Shown piece after piece: positions 48,101-48,955 of a stretch of 52,071 nucleotides of DNA. The position numbers were made by a program, and so were the translations under genes. The notes under the pieces are model-generated. The model had not been told where the DNA came from. It saw only the letters and a program-made list of their open reading frames with translations, and did no database searches. The stretch is from Multiplicimicrobium sp043718225 (lineage in GTDB: Bacteria > Omnitrophota > Omnitrophia > Omnitrophales > Aquincolibacteriaceae): NCBI GenBank assembly GCA_043718225.1, contig JAYSWD010000062.1, forward strand, positions 1-52,071, in the 5' to 3' direction. Each line of letters opens with the position of its first letter. The stretch's first letter is position 1.

Positions 48101-48659
48101 GTGAAGCGTGAAGCGCATTTCGCATCTCGCCCGCTTCACGTTTCACGAGATACGCTTCACTGCTTTTTTGAGCATTAGCTAAAAAAAGCTCAGGTCCCCC
48201 GACAATGCCTTTTTCGGTCAGCTCAGAAAGAATCTTTTCATTCTCACTTGAATCCTTTGAAAATCGCAGCAAGGCCGGGTCGAGCTTGCTCCAGGCGCCT
48301 TCGAGAAAAAAAGTTTGAATTCCATATTCTTTCTGCAAATGTTCGAGAATCGCCTGTGTATTTTTCTGAGCTTCGGGTTCACCGTGCGCATCTTCGATAT
48401 GGATAAGTTCCACGGGCCACGAGCCACGAGCCACGTCAAAACTCGAAATTTCTTGGATGGATCCAAGCGATGATGGAATTTGAATTTTATTCACCAGCGA
48501 TTCAACTTTTATCCCATCGCTGACGACTGACCTCTGATCACTGATCACTTCGGAAAATGGAGCCGGCGCGGCCCATGCGGCCGTTTCCAAAAGAAAAAGC
48601 GCCGCCATGCTGACAGCGACGGCTTTTTTCCAAACTGTGCGGGCTTGTAATTTAGGCAT
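21102..48659 (-). CDS. Giant modular, signal-peptide-bearing RSExR polyprotein-like protein
   Basis: An uninterrupted frame of about 9,185 codons (about 1 MDa) starts at ATG 48659; TTG 48674 is an in-frame alternative and no clear ribosome binding site is seen. An N-terminal signal (KKAVAVSMAALFLLETAAWA) predicts export. Recognisable modules in order are ChaN/TraB-like, methyltransferase-like, M23-like peptidase, membrane, degenerate LytM, membrane pair, antisense toxin-antitoxin cassette, FabD-like, second M23-like, and beta-CASP metallo-beta-lactamase; most other stretches are unknown. About 24 R-S-E-x-R motifs mark boundaries, leaving modules of about 25 to 1,970 residues. Giant ORFs are known in Omnitrophota. 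Whether the chain stays intact, is cut at the motifs or is a membrane-bound scaffold cannot be told from sequence. It lies upstream of nuoI and divergent from ahpC. Confidence 0.9.
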   Translation of the reverse strand: MPKLQARTVWKKAVAVSMAALFLLETAAWAAPAPFSEVISDQRSVVSDGIKVESLVNKIQIPSSLGSIQEISSFDVARGSWPVELIHIEDAHGEPEAQKNTQAILEHLQKEYGIQTFFLEGAWSKLDPALLRFSKDSSENEKILSELTEKGIVGGPELFLANAQKSSEAYLVKREAGEMRNALHASRVEGYGIEDLDLYKKNLEQFRAVISAKEKSNAFLNEMKSGLLTKASQVLNPELAAYFRQWSFQEEVQTDYARHIESLASHARKSLNLDLGDAREQYDWPMLVRFQKLKSYDRATGHEPRNTNIEIETKRLGEWLGQKGLSKDVLSVARGPWPVERGDVRQFFENFYERASPKGFKFKDYPVLSKEWGKQILTQELDAPALIKEIKNLEDKLIEKLAQTPDEKKLIQKYREYLLLRKLLRLELSKDEWQQLVPRTTDHGPRQSMDVNVARGSWPASVKVVCEKAVEFYTTAEERDEMMFNNTLAWIKKEKIEKAAIITGGFHSAGLGELLKQNNISYVRIQPRIAQIKGRENYLKLMTATSHLRAMSPAEPHPFEPQSWRAEIKGYQAVSALSPMVSRKPPAAIRNSFVKARSESRKGFFKKWPKKVKVRQIELKNLKNGGPSVRLAVEFSEKGMDEKYGTYDFYHADVFIENKKTGSVAFIRNIFPDGKKGYQIVHGFHPLGGASEESFKTYQGQAVGLTILNWLIWEAQTEHARFFVGETGNFSLIRALSRWLSDLKVGSSLKAVKQPFEEWSARGPFLDPRKPEQGSVLMVTPDRSAQAYISLRVLNQRDGLYQVEKISETAPETAIPQNLNLGMTLRITDDGKIFKMEPMQEIGRVLWLDSNTIELEGDPNIQTPPLVKVRSEMRGWERVWEWVGAVKKWFHDFEIQRELEKELSELLVPEVTGEVAQKLFKKRFYEKPKGFLRPYFSGDIQIFESALKSAERTQILSDDLTVKLWQMFVPSLSSHMSKAFEVLMRALSAQSADFRSSLEQFFRTHSNQTLAYVAAKVLALESQSSRQKMATTVLQMLDGKSDDGEQPTITEIKMVEGWVEKLRPPSTGTDQIDFFLQRIAKEQEKYSAISREAFTPEVRAAFENYYQEIHAVRTTLERGLVWLRPSLEKLARSEMRALATSNNRVGSTYAVGKGQLFQRSELRRDLTPQEVYDLFSEIRSVNRLNLDQLRDELDRTKIIAEEISQRPVQRVLVAGNGSKWLPHFLYLMGKDVVFVDGDAALTRSISMARKNLNDQLEAKGIAPLLYPVIHAEIGKLDLTQNNLAPHSFDLVTMIDLSTDPLGNPREWLAKSKELLQEGRAYLLADMRPYMEEKTILHHIDKFFPIRKDAYSGRRFQGDYDRNHSENIFWEVENNHSEMRDQPSVARADGSESWPAYLLTPAEHSKIKQQLISQGFEPARFAERLRQMLNRLGRNEKFVIGRGMGYADLRTHWGQGKLRQESFGGNRHEATDLVYLQDTHANRRNILIGTSVPAFFGEGVAYWIFDDNMRQTAAFLHPAEISFGGKTYVPMTFYMHLDLDQQIKIGRKIQAGSMVGKIAKSRNPKSPVAAHVHFAVGLVEKSIIKTLPAAKRNGDFFKELQPFEKTGNIRWFDFRELLSKANRQAMFIEGDAAVPGFEHLVVVHPDEDIAKDTLVRLGRRFPGINVYRFLTPEKFLEWHEKNIHGPVALFSTAAIVGFAENVYRFSLNLESKEKTGRPPIEKNVIKTVRQTGRALRLARSEMREAKIFSADLQRWAEQAERQMAIGQVDAQALNGIVDQIRGKFHQDELSFFDKHWSAFKHKMESGIKGETSTVAERAWMNFFMAIATAVLASANPDLQDLKKIETIVAQFNQRFSQRKWGLSLTLLMQLATNQAVTGAELKTEMRLAGRGIQLPGEYQYRMAAFTLFLLGMHVQSLTMEGPYKEEWADFFPRRSLTLAIRTLETGKFDSNVPQKDQEELLVSLKVGLTSYLAGSLYYWAHPGWHDGIVVGPYGRNEPSLKSFRSLYPLQNFVVEHRPALLKAVREIETASRTENVNYIRPSIPWVFENLLHPLESNGQAMPAAWDRILLNAFAAENRAWFIDFFVRKTTFEEMLLLVPGLTETGLADMYHQMDLEYSYDDHARKEYGQLLHRIKNFIPNRANDPEFTSPRSEMRDINTSDEKNRLKEKFHKTVFLGILIVAAGEAAARYWHFPFLSDFYLFVKSFHWGGVAVGELCVSLVIAAATGALTDYYTQIISDYPAYKHHVKERFFYFMLMRFALGLITFISNYYLIDLFKNHAARFILSASIGVFFSSLAGVYFNGYWNRKGIRAMERAGEAHENISNYSSLKQWKKDGKGVLGRLPIVVAMHDFAQNVVPDLRIPVVFIVGFFLQLFRNLMANSQNPRISLPGYFKVNILAVSGFALLGGTNTAIISAFSIIAVTTISTVIVRRYTSARSEMRGDQIHFIADQAPPVWKPRAVTALKHSASRLLERVQKWRAAYETKEKLNPERHEFDTGGGIAWFEPEAPFLQKERVHQAEQMLAHAARDWSNASSDHLRQLRDMRPWSLKGLLDRMSLGDPTLYGPYIADFYAAYAAFEPQTFDEYMSALKEMYDQKLEEYEEKMPGVNQTEWETIFKLAIRTQSAKAYKEFKKQRNRDTKSIKNWPEYFFKIIKRYLKIHAPALYPYLENALILKQGDRGRAKILLHTRKWGDLEFISLLDGGRIKGDAWNAAAYHDSEFNSDRSEMRSNTNEIPDWVKAFEENLKSRSANFEKHTGIKMRVSNSLQDGIFIYLVPADEGLQKEFSRIDAQLQLDNVSFYNGEIGRVALMPVLTGGENLEEKRAFLIREIHPGVAFRHIFKEGNLSFLGYDEARKKVLERHLDEWVHEILMEVFSASTDTADIDAVYVTPDDLSKIQNPGIVYDQDLRFYLRPFKGWLPRKLISYRSVFHTWTEVNERNNQDVLDYKIAKMGLGGEWNLWRWSLNDEKELVVGIEDQVHQRFSRLANRVIEKSRQSNGMTWATKGGELGVTAASGAALPALIEGKILSVWNDSDEKAVLIEGHHLVTVYRGLKLSEDVHIGKYFNAGATIGNVLSGKPAKIQFFWIPNPRDLGKALDLETLSRWQRQRRVFLLQPEHLFTTQRSEMRTNESPEAALRRKAFFTKYQNGAEISPEVREIYLQIFPKPLRDEYGIGEEIAVAGEAAGLRPRAQVIELTQAVGTEHADLALEFFKILPQATTVNSFEIILRAKNDVLTIETEGDLPKFKQATNEFGNYYSSVLRYWLQYHLFPAARRMGFHEIQIKNQRNPAHVLIPTGFTPVGTGAIWSKNLISLEVFGKTEDEQIHALEEEWHDWLPADVTMRFKRDDKGVSINSPSKFHVVFYHKLPDGGLGEPIKIKGKGLGAEKIAEFALARSGADPFINFEKIIAGVPSPSLTSLEMFRGMQYWLQRRGFRGSELWKNTLGLSKEKRSTWLDQVVAIWKREGRMPTVSKTGPVYNFRGIYFYLPEIDLSPRRSEMRIDPADAAAFRSQEFYRMHVELRHLQDAYRAALDQSGNTDEVENKIEAYAEGLTPYFREIRSGDDTENAVFKTITAMDEIAAREFLNRVKKEVYAKEKIWRQKYLTAGPPDVFLKDLLFSYKQRLKAQIRLLGFYLSDAYHNQSTLGTLSLAISSTYRQIGKVHDAYQVQAKTAAPKVSVVSEQGTRIHTLNYEGHPVFRIWTAPDGKIVVHQVVWKYVSQANGPRILVPAVTPFHFQDLETAYRGRTKVIKSQEKDHAELLERHLELAQIIEELRDPEIDKAGSAEDWEKRLALIAEGKGGLNRKIAIVQKEGRALPRPKDSVSMALSDIKAQRWGDAAFHLEQADTWVQTRLDDVIRKKELGERKIPFLYHKLRKQALKSAVIQLEKSIQSARPNAENVASAREKLEEIEATYFKFVVSDPNYRQVQSRLKLLVVTTKTLEGMFARKAKTVSQIAGILKNSGEIKKSIARWNLKPARSEMRDELIVGGDDAGNKQALLRLAEKFIREKIQSEENKFLVKWLRFKRPRLEVNDTLAEEFSEFLSKQAFALGYWQPVFEKIKAENGHEPALRIMPAQHFIESIPVLAEDLLLHTAGYLERSQTRRLFLQNLFGALVAVAANPALEAFHNLAVKELDKETLKILSHVLWDAVSKTRPRLSAAAAPLQYERNALVSFLANDLGPNEEYLHEAWLRKNGTAIHSAAAWLRSQMPLRAWPVYFKDLFFGKTTEGLPTLFATPFADRGVFQISSFDHLLQAALPRLARIESWVGSLSDETVKQLDHIRRHANLEAIGLSSNNNNQRALEVATREHIAEQKNEVEAKQSLDKASISEQQWWWDYYQNQMIENLHGRVDYEDYKADLEAQRQVEEKIRALRQQIEALSAEEKKEASLFQGLMNALQQFDLLQQAEPAALILPASETRSEFRKQGIYSPFGSLIISLAMLLLTGIAYLRGTYSYATFLITGLSLFLMILSLSALRKVPSQKWYEPLSKPPLTEKQKKEIRDAIRPFDGYGPLGILLARSRQNPGKFIYILVKSKQSQNPLFASPIVEGPDGMHIEDQPKIWDGFTGEQLAGREDWQPEPEIIYSDASVHAALSKINFLENGLLTSMYADEPSDVLGNMLMAPLLTPAIYLGAGITAHSDLPPDQAFLSNWFVIGQLEGQDAELGRKISHILNPSRSETRVKEESETGDSRRETNWVLSGETDVVEGNVAQRGFVAKLFTRVQNIYARSEMRLNYAKGIRLFFKNVVFVGVFYAMAWFAYSNLFSLMGNILGYVALLAVAVRINEKFGDNFEWRLNTLINAARPIIQLSTPEKLSKKVAWLNRFGRLHLKFESKNTDVIVQNHRFYNVIGMHASTYAAIPGEPYGVYIHHKQGVSFVYFAGSAGVLSRKLSKKSVAKLESETRDFLNFAYAPALFHDRYNKSEVSLKKIARDFILTGFFGAVVCVSIYKLTFNDFGFWGTSLWSGLYVTATYFGFAGNISAFATGVTELFTVVTASLWGRLSPHQMQLTRLSSRRSEMRRQIQTNAQRLMTNDSEQSQQSSADHVQSESGIITNLSTSNVTNLFATFSGVSWPMSRSIAWSKALTVGGWTLSHTKPGVLKKLYRLPSEKSRSRVMRMRPSNLASWTTAPFLIPLGTVMTSWVMESARMTSIRIFSSARKRNLGGKAQRVSAIRQLRREMKRSPNRIHRQRGEAFQNSLGSFSGLENFQRLRNQNAGSTETGLAMADFGVARDMSLNQSVHAGKFSTRPQGGQVIRPDIRSEMRVSNIAELQRQLNKPTTVMFSDTYENLTKPDAFQEKSKILAQHPIAKPIYEQALKILGKISGAKNMSYLYLEGFDPAHPNTVQLTYSGFVYEYALYLVLKNKLGKRFKTAHFYGKSMGQFAALAASDAVSFEDMAQYVLRISRLFYLSQRRYGKQLRYVRVIGSGLGEPSIRKKIIEKLKAYSGDEPQITVDEGDEYFQIVVRVAQGKEDSFSAMIKGLGKELRAEGIPAGVRLSAIQLDPSAYQNPHHSYNEKIHAAILEATHGLKIENPKIPLIPFSINSTEVLDDADKIRRELGNGFYETLASERALDVVRQSSGLAIEVGYGSRLTKALAKRNPPKAIAAIDDLFQRPASEESQAKQSLLNHPYFGNSIRRALLDFKKKTKKSGSLNDLTKSINKKRRAVISSGLYRRLEAKEIGDFLAANSVLNPDFFESIKDVSYALENRKKYKFKNDPAILAKENTGLYRAAARHGFEWHDGGWHEPADPQLETTKYLLTAEEHAKVLPQLNNSAFDAETLAAGLRQMLASLGRDEQIVIGPGTGYGDEKTFWGDLKTRRKSYNGHWHTSTDVVYLQDRQGNRRPVPIDTTVPALFGKGKVHWIFRDNMAQSVVYFHQGEVEIDGEVYVPMTIYMHLELDEAVQPDHESEPGSAVGKIVDSQNKKSPVAAHVHSGVGFFKKSILEAISQAAFKKGKYDENLTYVLQDFEKTGDIRWLDFREMLKPDDRKALFIEGPEAAPGFQYMAVIGPDEKKRSLLTPALGRQFPTIPFLKFDTWKAFIKWRRQNRDSTVALFSKNRSAKLTLDTKVHFVSIHGPEEIEGKMPGVRDEGKKLRLARSKARSEIRGVSEEQILKFLPLLSGVNLKEVLQLTQPGEALYGFDLKEYAGFTSLQPAVMSQSKNKRARHGSLATLLTGAAIIKGRALGLPEGVIRPVPGGVNNNGGLKDVGAFQKSFKEWVFDPLVQKFEMIKLQTSAPDNAFTLRVRNPSPAEVVFPPAFQMTDFAARSADDATQFLREFVLAARPYLPKNSKILIDAVLGGYDLQTPLGKERFSLRWIPEYGGGYLSYSPGTAAPDVHAEIRASEFQMLELVRRGEDIQMTVVVTPGSMIKFKEIAQRLPPNIRIASAEVRRVRTNQKFNIHELIDATVKRSASGLRLELHSKNRHGLFKVAANKSGNKHAWINPDIAEGVASTASLDLKKKPMGILQLADGWIFYHFLGYENRQHQLQFIYTYSRSEMRLAQGEAAQFAQDPIVVQTRLSRETLDPLIQKIKEKIGSRSRMKYVNLVLQHLQAIVNSGAEPEIYGFDELRWSKDSYLLGFTSKNKMSLGNGFFDRAAFKDKEEYLDFTSEALFRAGIESLLSKTDRGGLPREDGLIGKLSKSVFGASKNEKYLELYQKFVDLTEPRFLKSAVARFNAFTEGSPYFSTEYLMENWMRYDKEDKPYPVFQQAGYLTAKLVPLIEVKKDILTPALPSGISQSNKEQREVLLEGLFKIVAPLFIFCVYRYNLLSVQNETYKTMLSMVKDELNDQTPLGHQGLVGEPSETDIAQKVERSLRERKFVFSPTPPLIIHHTVFSGLSSEAFEAQTKQEEKLYKLFFFDMPEGWRQETLSMYTWNQADNVVPVPVLGAIKPLKILEILQILSGHRRGLMVAGDDSPAENLNWPGLSLINEEQSSRTPDGKVEVVTVYPRFAQFYAPRPKLFFHFDGPTKSVRIQTYAQSLWSDILAWLQPEKATYFTSANEPEKNLFISLMKVRAQLTEHTKRPGYFAPSGIDVGPWAAQISRLQAKVLLPLWEQSLKYYSSTHALLEAHKKPGNDRDLFRHYTMFTSPNGLFAWLAENLETIAGTDRLTDKAARNFLDVFMAVQWSSLGMQDLSAGNHFLYKKFSEFARLHPGGVSIPALDEFKKFLIQYVRAPAKNSTALREDFRSWKKQFAADYPEGINDEDNAIPTQSREWPYLKPGAGKAQLRFSQPSVFAPEEFPEADLLNPERYPVWLGVSGQVRAVWTGIYQKDGLHIPGSSYRYIIDQVKAGEILRVAVFENQVQISRVMPTAMGAEESEVLLITMLESFKREEGNRVGTWQKLPSTEIVEKAQPVGAERRIAGSGFFSLPLPVNSDGLVTFIYKDKKIRLNISQATGQSSVLIQVRKNHLIFYSANVEACLGQVDLSGGEPSSYPSGLIEILPGLHPAVEKIEPQSVVEYRNLNHLAGLLAPLMATGTGYETIALAREGTQILVGDKVVTIPAAFVNAPETLAQIPERLKAVLEEKDPVYIVKKHSNKLQTLLNDNPFDRGSGTWNILRDAVRLEKLDSDDAWLPQGKKEYEEIFFRLKKTLRWLRVIRKIDKAREAAAQTRGANNEFANMAQPGTLRPMLQRLAQNDLAGKVSSPFYFSKGRETAYSVPGAMKHGSIFKEMEGVGLMTPQFFELDSAGDFILREGMSHDEMPHIILRVKTSPVAGGTPAKYVLLIFNYNTGKRLDKVQHEYRSLQAKVAIAKKELFDHIQTLARKRSGTLIENEQRFNELLSHFLDAYDLPLQAEALNHLKDILPELLYSGNEVVKFAMLKILFEHIRIQGINDLPNKLTLEQARVIRQNLTLIFDPNLNGSMDFEAQSFEPFLDEVLVPAVHFTLWHLTNPDTYLELVTHLEGIRDHIKEYMDQFPDHANQITGTWTSVAHAKQYGLGTDVFPEKIQEYFVKKYFREKNEAEAAAARLAAERNAAAEAASRVRVQAKHVMQISSFGGNRTGTTSLGFTLGETTIIVDSGSSTHGEELRAPDYSELNEQNPPKAIFITHVHGDHVGYVLTLWKKLKKEVPVYLTPGSRALLPIVLKGMIGGSAGYSIDDVNEFLDKEKKYVRTLEPGKWYTVSPEMKVQFYPEAGHLRGAAPVVVATPYGNTVFLGDISVDDQGPIVGLKQWSPDIPIHTVIAESTRGMEIIPDQKQEEEKLVALVQATVKQEGKILLPVSANGMAQRVLHILLKNRAKFGNRMKIVVDGKAGTYTANWQATFPEELTGPNVILVSRGGHDRALQEHTAPNNIPTVIIASPANGNGTAGEFAQRLKWDSRNAIVFVDVFGERDPAQQLLNKRDETPARIERLQFEAHPSGAQILTLLNQMFIAGRTAESVEHINFQVYFHHGSRVHMREMNLAAQKTHYKWHPSALKDSGYVKRLKGSSFISAQKAWYERLSTEDISGVSHNLAVAQPNSAEATERSELRGVAVTHDDNHVVPDAKGAIRSEARDGEGARGEPPDRMGIVITRRPDNSLDEKLYEDVSAEDLFNTRVVISGIYQFGITRGVRTQAVRLEVSFTAELEEDAMEVPPDSGNYVRMVRIKRGSVDLPAVAFEQGRGDTKKLRDQLKKDLSGVELPKGFWIHVIPADDSSKNGFIAPPEIEKAVKAAPASPGAKASASSPTRAVKRSEMRSQKISVINPRVKTIIEKATALKPGSKELYWLMTRQKTKHLTEAILILGRDFDKNRRSIAEIFEFVLKRKEYRINKLIQNNRRLDVVSETPGSERVKIPYDLALGYARSMPAEIRALLPEYSNWPEYRYIWERAKEGEVRKAGWITHAEKEAVRRLVPEANRRKAVYYSAGLDILTPIFVLGDMSDEISYVDHRGFDFLFYPGEGYLRGFLNSKNIQLLKFDDTARQLVIKFQGRQITLKFYMAHNYDYPFAYGDAGLIYGFGLAGNPPQLSAHLRNNPTGIAAFFIRGADIVKKPPQWKKISENVDFYRSENRLVSDAAKATAKVAEDVFSVKVVRGFSRSEFREFFAVAFSELTEQMKMAKTDRALQKLNSAAYITDGLVLGEKLALDKGFLQAVKHNYVGQFVAVLAENEKQRIEIQRQVDLLGLKNVKAFLSVVDAAKFARGNKSTALRGWLSSNDDIQVAVELKKVVPDTQRLMDSQIKRFYLDLDLAWLVDRIFSSRITSSAA
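23262..24690 (-). other. Giant protein module: beta-CASP metallo-beta-lactamase
   Basis: Residues about 7990-8466. Motif 2 is THVHGDHVG (about residue 8051), then EAGHLRG, VFLGDIS, and the beta-CASP signature AESTRG. Next come ILLPVSANGMAQRVL and ILVSRGGHD, and near the end FHHGSRVHMREM. This is the order found in CPSF73/RNase J-type nucleases. An Ala-rich coil (AAAARLAAERNAAAEAA) links it to the preceding region. The catalytic residues look intact. Confidence 0.8.
30500..31420 (-). other. Giant protein module: M23-like metallopeptidase, copy 2
   Basis: Residues about 5747-6053. It is paralogous to copy 1: YLLTAEEHAK, WHTSTDVVYLQD, VPMTIYMHLELDEAV, GSAVGKIVDS and AHVHSGVGFFKKS align with the matching segments there in the same order. 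The metal ligands appear kept (H of WHTSTD, D, HVH). Confidence 0.7.
31420..32874 (-). other. Giant protein module: FabD-like acyltransferase
   Basis: Residues about 5263-5747. GKSMGQFAAL near residue 5373 matches the nucleophile elbow GHSLGEYAAL of malonyl-CoA:ACP acyltransferases, and later SIN and Val/Gly-rich segments (PLIPFSINS, AIEVGYGSRLTKAL) fit the FabD fold order. It follows directly after RSEMR next to the antisense cassette. Activity in an exported chain is doubtful, so the fold may be reused. Confidence 0.6.
32943..33179 (+). CDS. DUF433 antitoxin (antisense inside giant ORF)
   Basis: The 78-residue protein is a DUF433 domain: DPEICHGKPCFRGTRILVSETLEILEAG, then SFPSLSMDSIRAALHFAA. 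DUF433 proteins are helix-turn-helix antitoxins usually paired with DUF5615 toxins, as here. The start ATG 32943 gives the family-typical MDTLIQTHI beginning. It overlaps the toxin start by 11 bases. The pair is encoded opposite the giant gene, and its antisense frame has no stop, so the giant frame continues through. Confidence 0.9.
   Translation: MDTLIQTHITSDPEICHGKPCFRGTRILVSETLEILEAGETPEAILKSFPSLSMDSIRAALHFAAQLTNRGDSLSLAS
33169..33528 (+). CDS. DUF5615 PIN-like toxin (antisense inside giant ORF)
   Basis: The 119-residue protein begins KFRFLADENIRIEVIRAL and has RILITRDRDFSEG near residue 47. These acidic motifs (DEN, TRDRDF) define the Mut7-C/DUF5615 PIN-like nuclease family, toxins that probably cut RNA. 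It starts at TTG 33169, inside the 3' end of the antitoxin gene, an arrangement that couples translation. The length is normal for the family, and the gene looks intact. Confidence 0.88.
   Translation: MPPKFRFLADENIRIEVIRALSITHDVITVPKGIKNGAVVQLAKLEGRILITRDRDFSEGNRYNFFNTPGFVWLKVHPPTVSALLQAMDLLIGQLTPEKVANKLVTLEVDKFVIIPDSD
33543..33606. repeat. gactgctgac/cattagtc repeat beside the cassette
   Basis: Irregular short words (gactgctgactc, gtcgttagtcattagtcg, cattagtc) fill the gap between the toxin gene and the RSEMR copy at 33607. A similar word string (gacgactgacc, tgatcactgatcac) lies at 48517-48551 in the first module of the giant gene. Confidence 0.45.
33621..35393 (-). other. Giant protein modules: membrane-associated pair
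   Basis: Two modules separated by RSETR and RSEMR. The first (34638-35393) opens with two to three hydrophobic helices (IISLAMLLLTGIAYL, ATFLITGLSLFLMIL) and then a soluble unknown domain. The second (33621-34467) has two helices at its start and two at its end around a soluble centre. A 50-residue spacer (34482-34623) contains an agtctc-type repeat. Confidence 0.5.
34581..34609. repeat. In-frame gtctc-type repeat in giant gene
   Basis: The words gtctctcgtctcgagtctcc and ggtctcag match the inverted-repeat words flanking the S23 ORF at 20010-20455. Here they are translated within the short spacer between RSETR and RSEMR (ETGDSRRETNW). Confidence 0.5.
39294..39690 (-). other. Giant protein segment: degenerate LytM-like fold
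   Basis: Residues about 2990-3122. GELGVTAASGAALPALIEGKI, VLIEGHHLVTVYRGL and GKYFNAGATIGNV follow the strand pattern of M23/LytM barrels, but the zinc-binding HxxxD and HxH are missing. It is probably non-catalytic. Confidence 0.45.
41355..42198 (-). other. Giant protein module: polytopic membrane segment
   Basis: Residues about 2155-2435. Seven or so long hydrophobic segments alternate with short charged loops (KNRLKEKFHK, YWNRKGIRAM). It is bounded on both sides by RSEMR motifs. It implies that the mature product, or this part of it, is membrane embedded. Confidence 0.65.
43449..44523 (-). other. Giant protein module: M23-like metallopeptidase, copy 1
   Basis: Residues about 1380-1737. 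The zinc pattern of M23/LytM peptidases is visible: HEATD (about residue 1468), a YMHLDLDQQIKIG strand, GSMVGKI, and AHVHFAVG (about residue 1571). M23 enzymes cut peptidoglycan peptides. A linked C-terminal part (ending near NVYRF and VALFS) recurs in the second copy. It is bounded by HSEMR and RSEMR. Confidence 0.7.
44540..45171 (-). other. Giant protein module: SAM-methyltransferase-like
   Basis: Residues about 1163-1374. The glycine-rich loop VLVAGNGSKWLPHFL, the acidic strand end DVVFVDGDAAL, and FDLVTMIDLSTDP with a following helix match a Rossmann-like class I methyltransferase. It is bounded by RSELR and HSEMR motifs. The exact substrate is unknown, and a methyltransferase in an exported protein would be odd. 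Confidence 0.6.
45207..45233. repeat. Perfect 27-base palindrome inside the giant gene
   Basis: Arms aaccgcgtaggtt and aacctacgcggtt flank one central base. It lies in the 27-residue gap between RSEMR (45253) and RSELR (45172) and is translated as NRVGSTYAV. A near copy lies after the gene stop at 21065-21092. Confidence 0.75.
47283..47349. repeat. ccacgagccacg family, copy in giant gene
   Basis: A forward block (gggccacgaaccacgagcca) faces an inverted block (cgtggcccgtggtccgtgg), so the segment can fold back. It is translated in frame within the ChaN-like module. Confidence 0.65.
47641..47770. repeat. ccacgagccacg family, inverted pair in giant gene
   Basis: A forward block at 47641-47668 (ccacgggccacggaccacg) and an inverted block at 47743-47768 (cgtggctcgtggcccgtgg) enclose about 75 bases. 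Both are translated in frame. Confidence 0.6.
48096..48160. repeat. gcgtgaagcgtgaagc inverted repeat in giant gene
   Basis: Left words gcgtgaagcgtgaagcgc and cgcatctcg are mirrored by cccgcttcacgtttcacg, agatacgcttcac. The block is translated in frame (GEMRNALHASRVEG). Confidence 0.55.
48410..48436. repeat. ccacgagccacg family, single block in giant gene
   Basis: The words ccacgggccacgagccacg and agccacg repeat here and encode the DVARGSWPVE segment. The same peptide string (VARGSWP, VARGPWP) recurs at the other copies. Confidence 0.6.
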
Positions 48660-48674
48660 TAAAATTGTACGCAA

Positions 48675-48955
48675 CTGATTGATTTATAAGATGTTCGAAA
48701 AAAGGTACATGGTGTCTTTGCCTCTTACAAGACACTCCTTCAAAACTCATAAATTCTTTTAATCTTTGAGTGCCAATGCTAGTTTTTGATAGCTTGCCGG
48801 CGTAGTATTTTCCCTTCTTTTTTGGCCAAGACGACCATGCTATAATTCCCCCCTCGTCCCCCGACTTGATCGGGGGATCTAGTCATAAATAAGTTCCCTG
48901 TTCCCCGCTTTTGCGGGGACAAAGCTTCGCAGCGCAGGGATAAAAGGAGTTAATC
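48675..48955. other. Divergent spacer between giant gene and ahpC
   Basis: On the minus strand a gtgtctt...aagacac stem (48712-48735) is followed eight bases later by a T-run (48698-48703), a possible but non-canonical attenuator ahead of the giant gene. Toward ahpC there are two palindromes, 48857-48877 (tcccccga arms) and 48900-48920 (ccccgc arms). There is no ORF of note. Confidence 0.4.
48838..48846 (+). promoter_or_regulatory. Extended -10 promoter for ahpC
   Basis: TGC followed by a perfect TATAAT (48841-48846) forms an extended -10 element. No good -35 is present, which extended -10 promoters can lack. Transcription would begin about 100 bases before ahpC. Confidence 0.5.

Larger units (their letters stand above)
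46872..48659 (-). other. Giant protein module: signal peptide and ChaN/TraB-like domain
   Basis: Residues 1 to about 596. After the signal peptide comes ELIHIEDAHGEPEAQ near residue 85, a FFLEGAW segment, EGYGIEDLDLY and, near the end, AAIITGGFHSAGLGELL with SYVRIQPRI. These are the spaced hallmarks of the ChaN/EreA/TraB-type fold, some members of which are haem-binding or metal-dependent hydrolases. The module is interrupted by several in-frame repeat insertions (47283-47349, 47641-47770, 48096-48160, 48410-48436). Confidence 0.6.

Noticed and set aside
21102..48659. The giant ORF as an artefact of a stop-poor antisense frame
   Set aside because: It carries recognisable domains with correct motif order along its length, a signal peptide and in-frame motif copies. 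Competing ORFs on the other strand are short, apart from the toxin-antitoxin pair.
21102..48659. Polyketide or non-ribosomal peptide synthase
   Set aside because: Only a FabD-like module is found. No ketosynthase, carrier protein, condensation or adenylation motifs are visible.
21102..48659. Intein within the giant ORF
   Set aside because: I saw no Cys/Ser start with HN-Cys/Ser end pattern or homing endonuclease motif at module borders.
48750..48780. Sigma-54 promoter for the giant gene
   Set aside because: A TTGGCAC word occurs on the minus strand, but the GC element at the required distance is missing.
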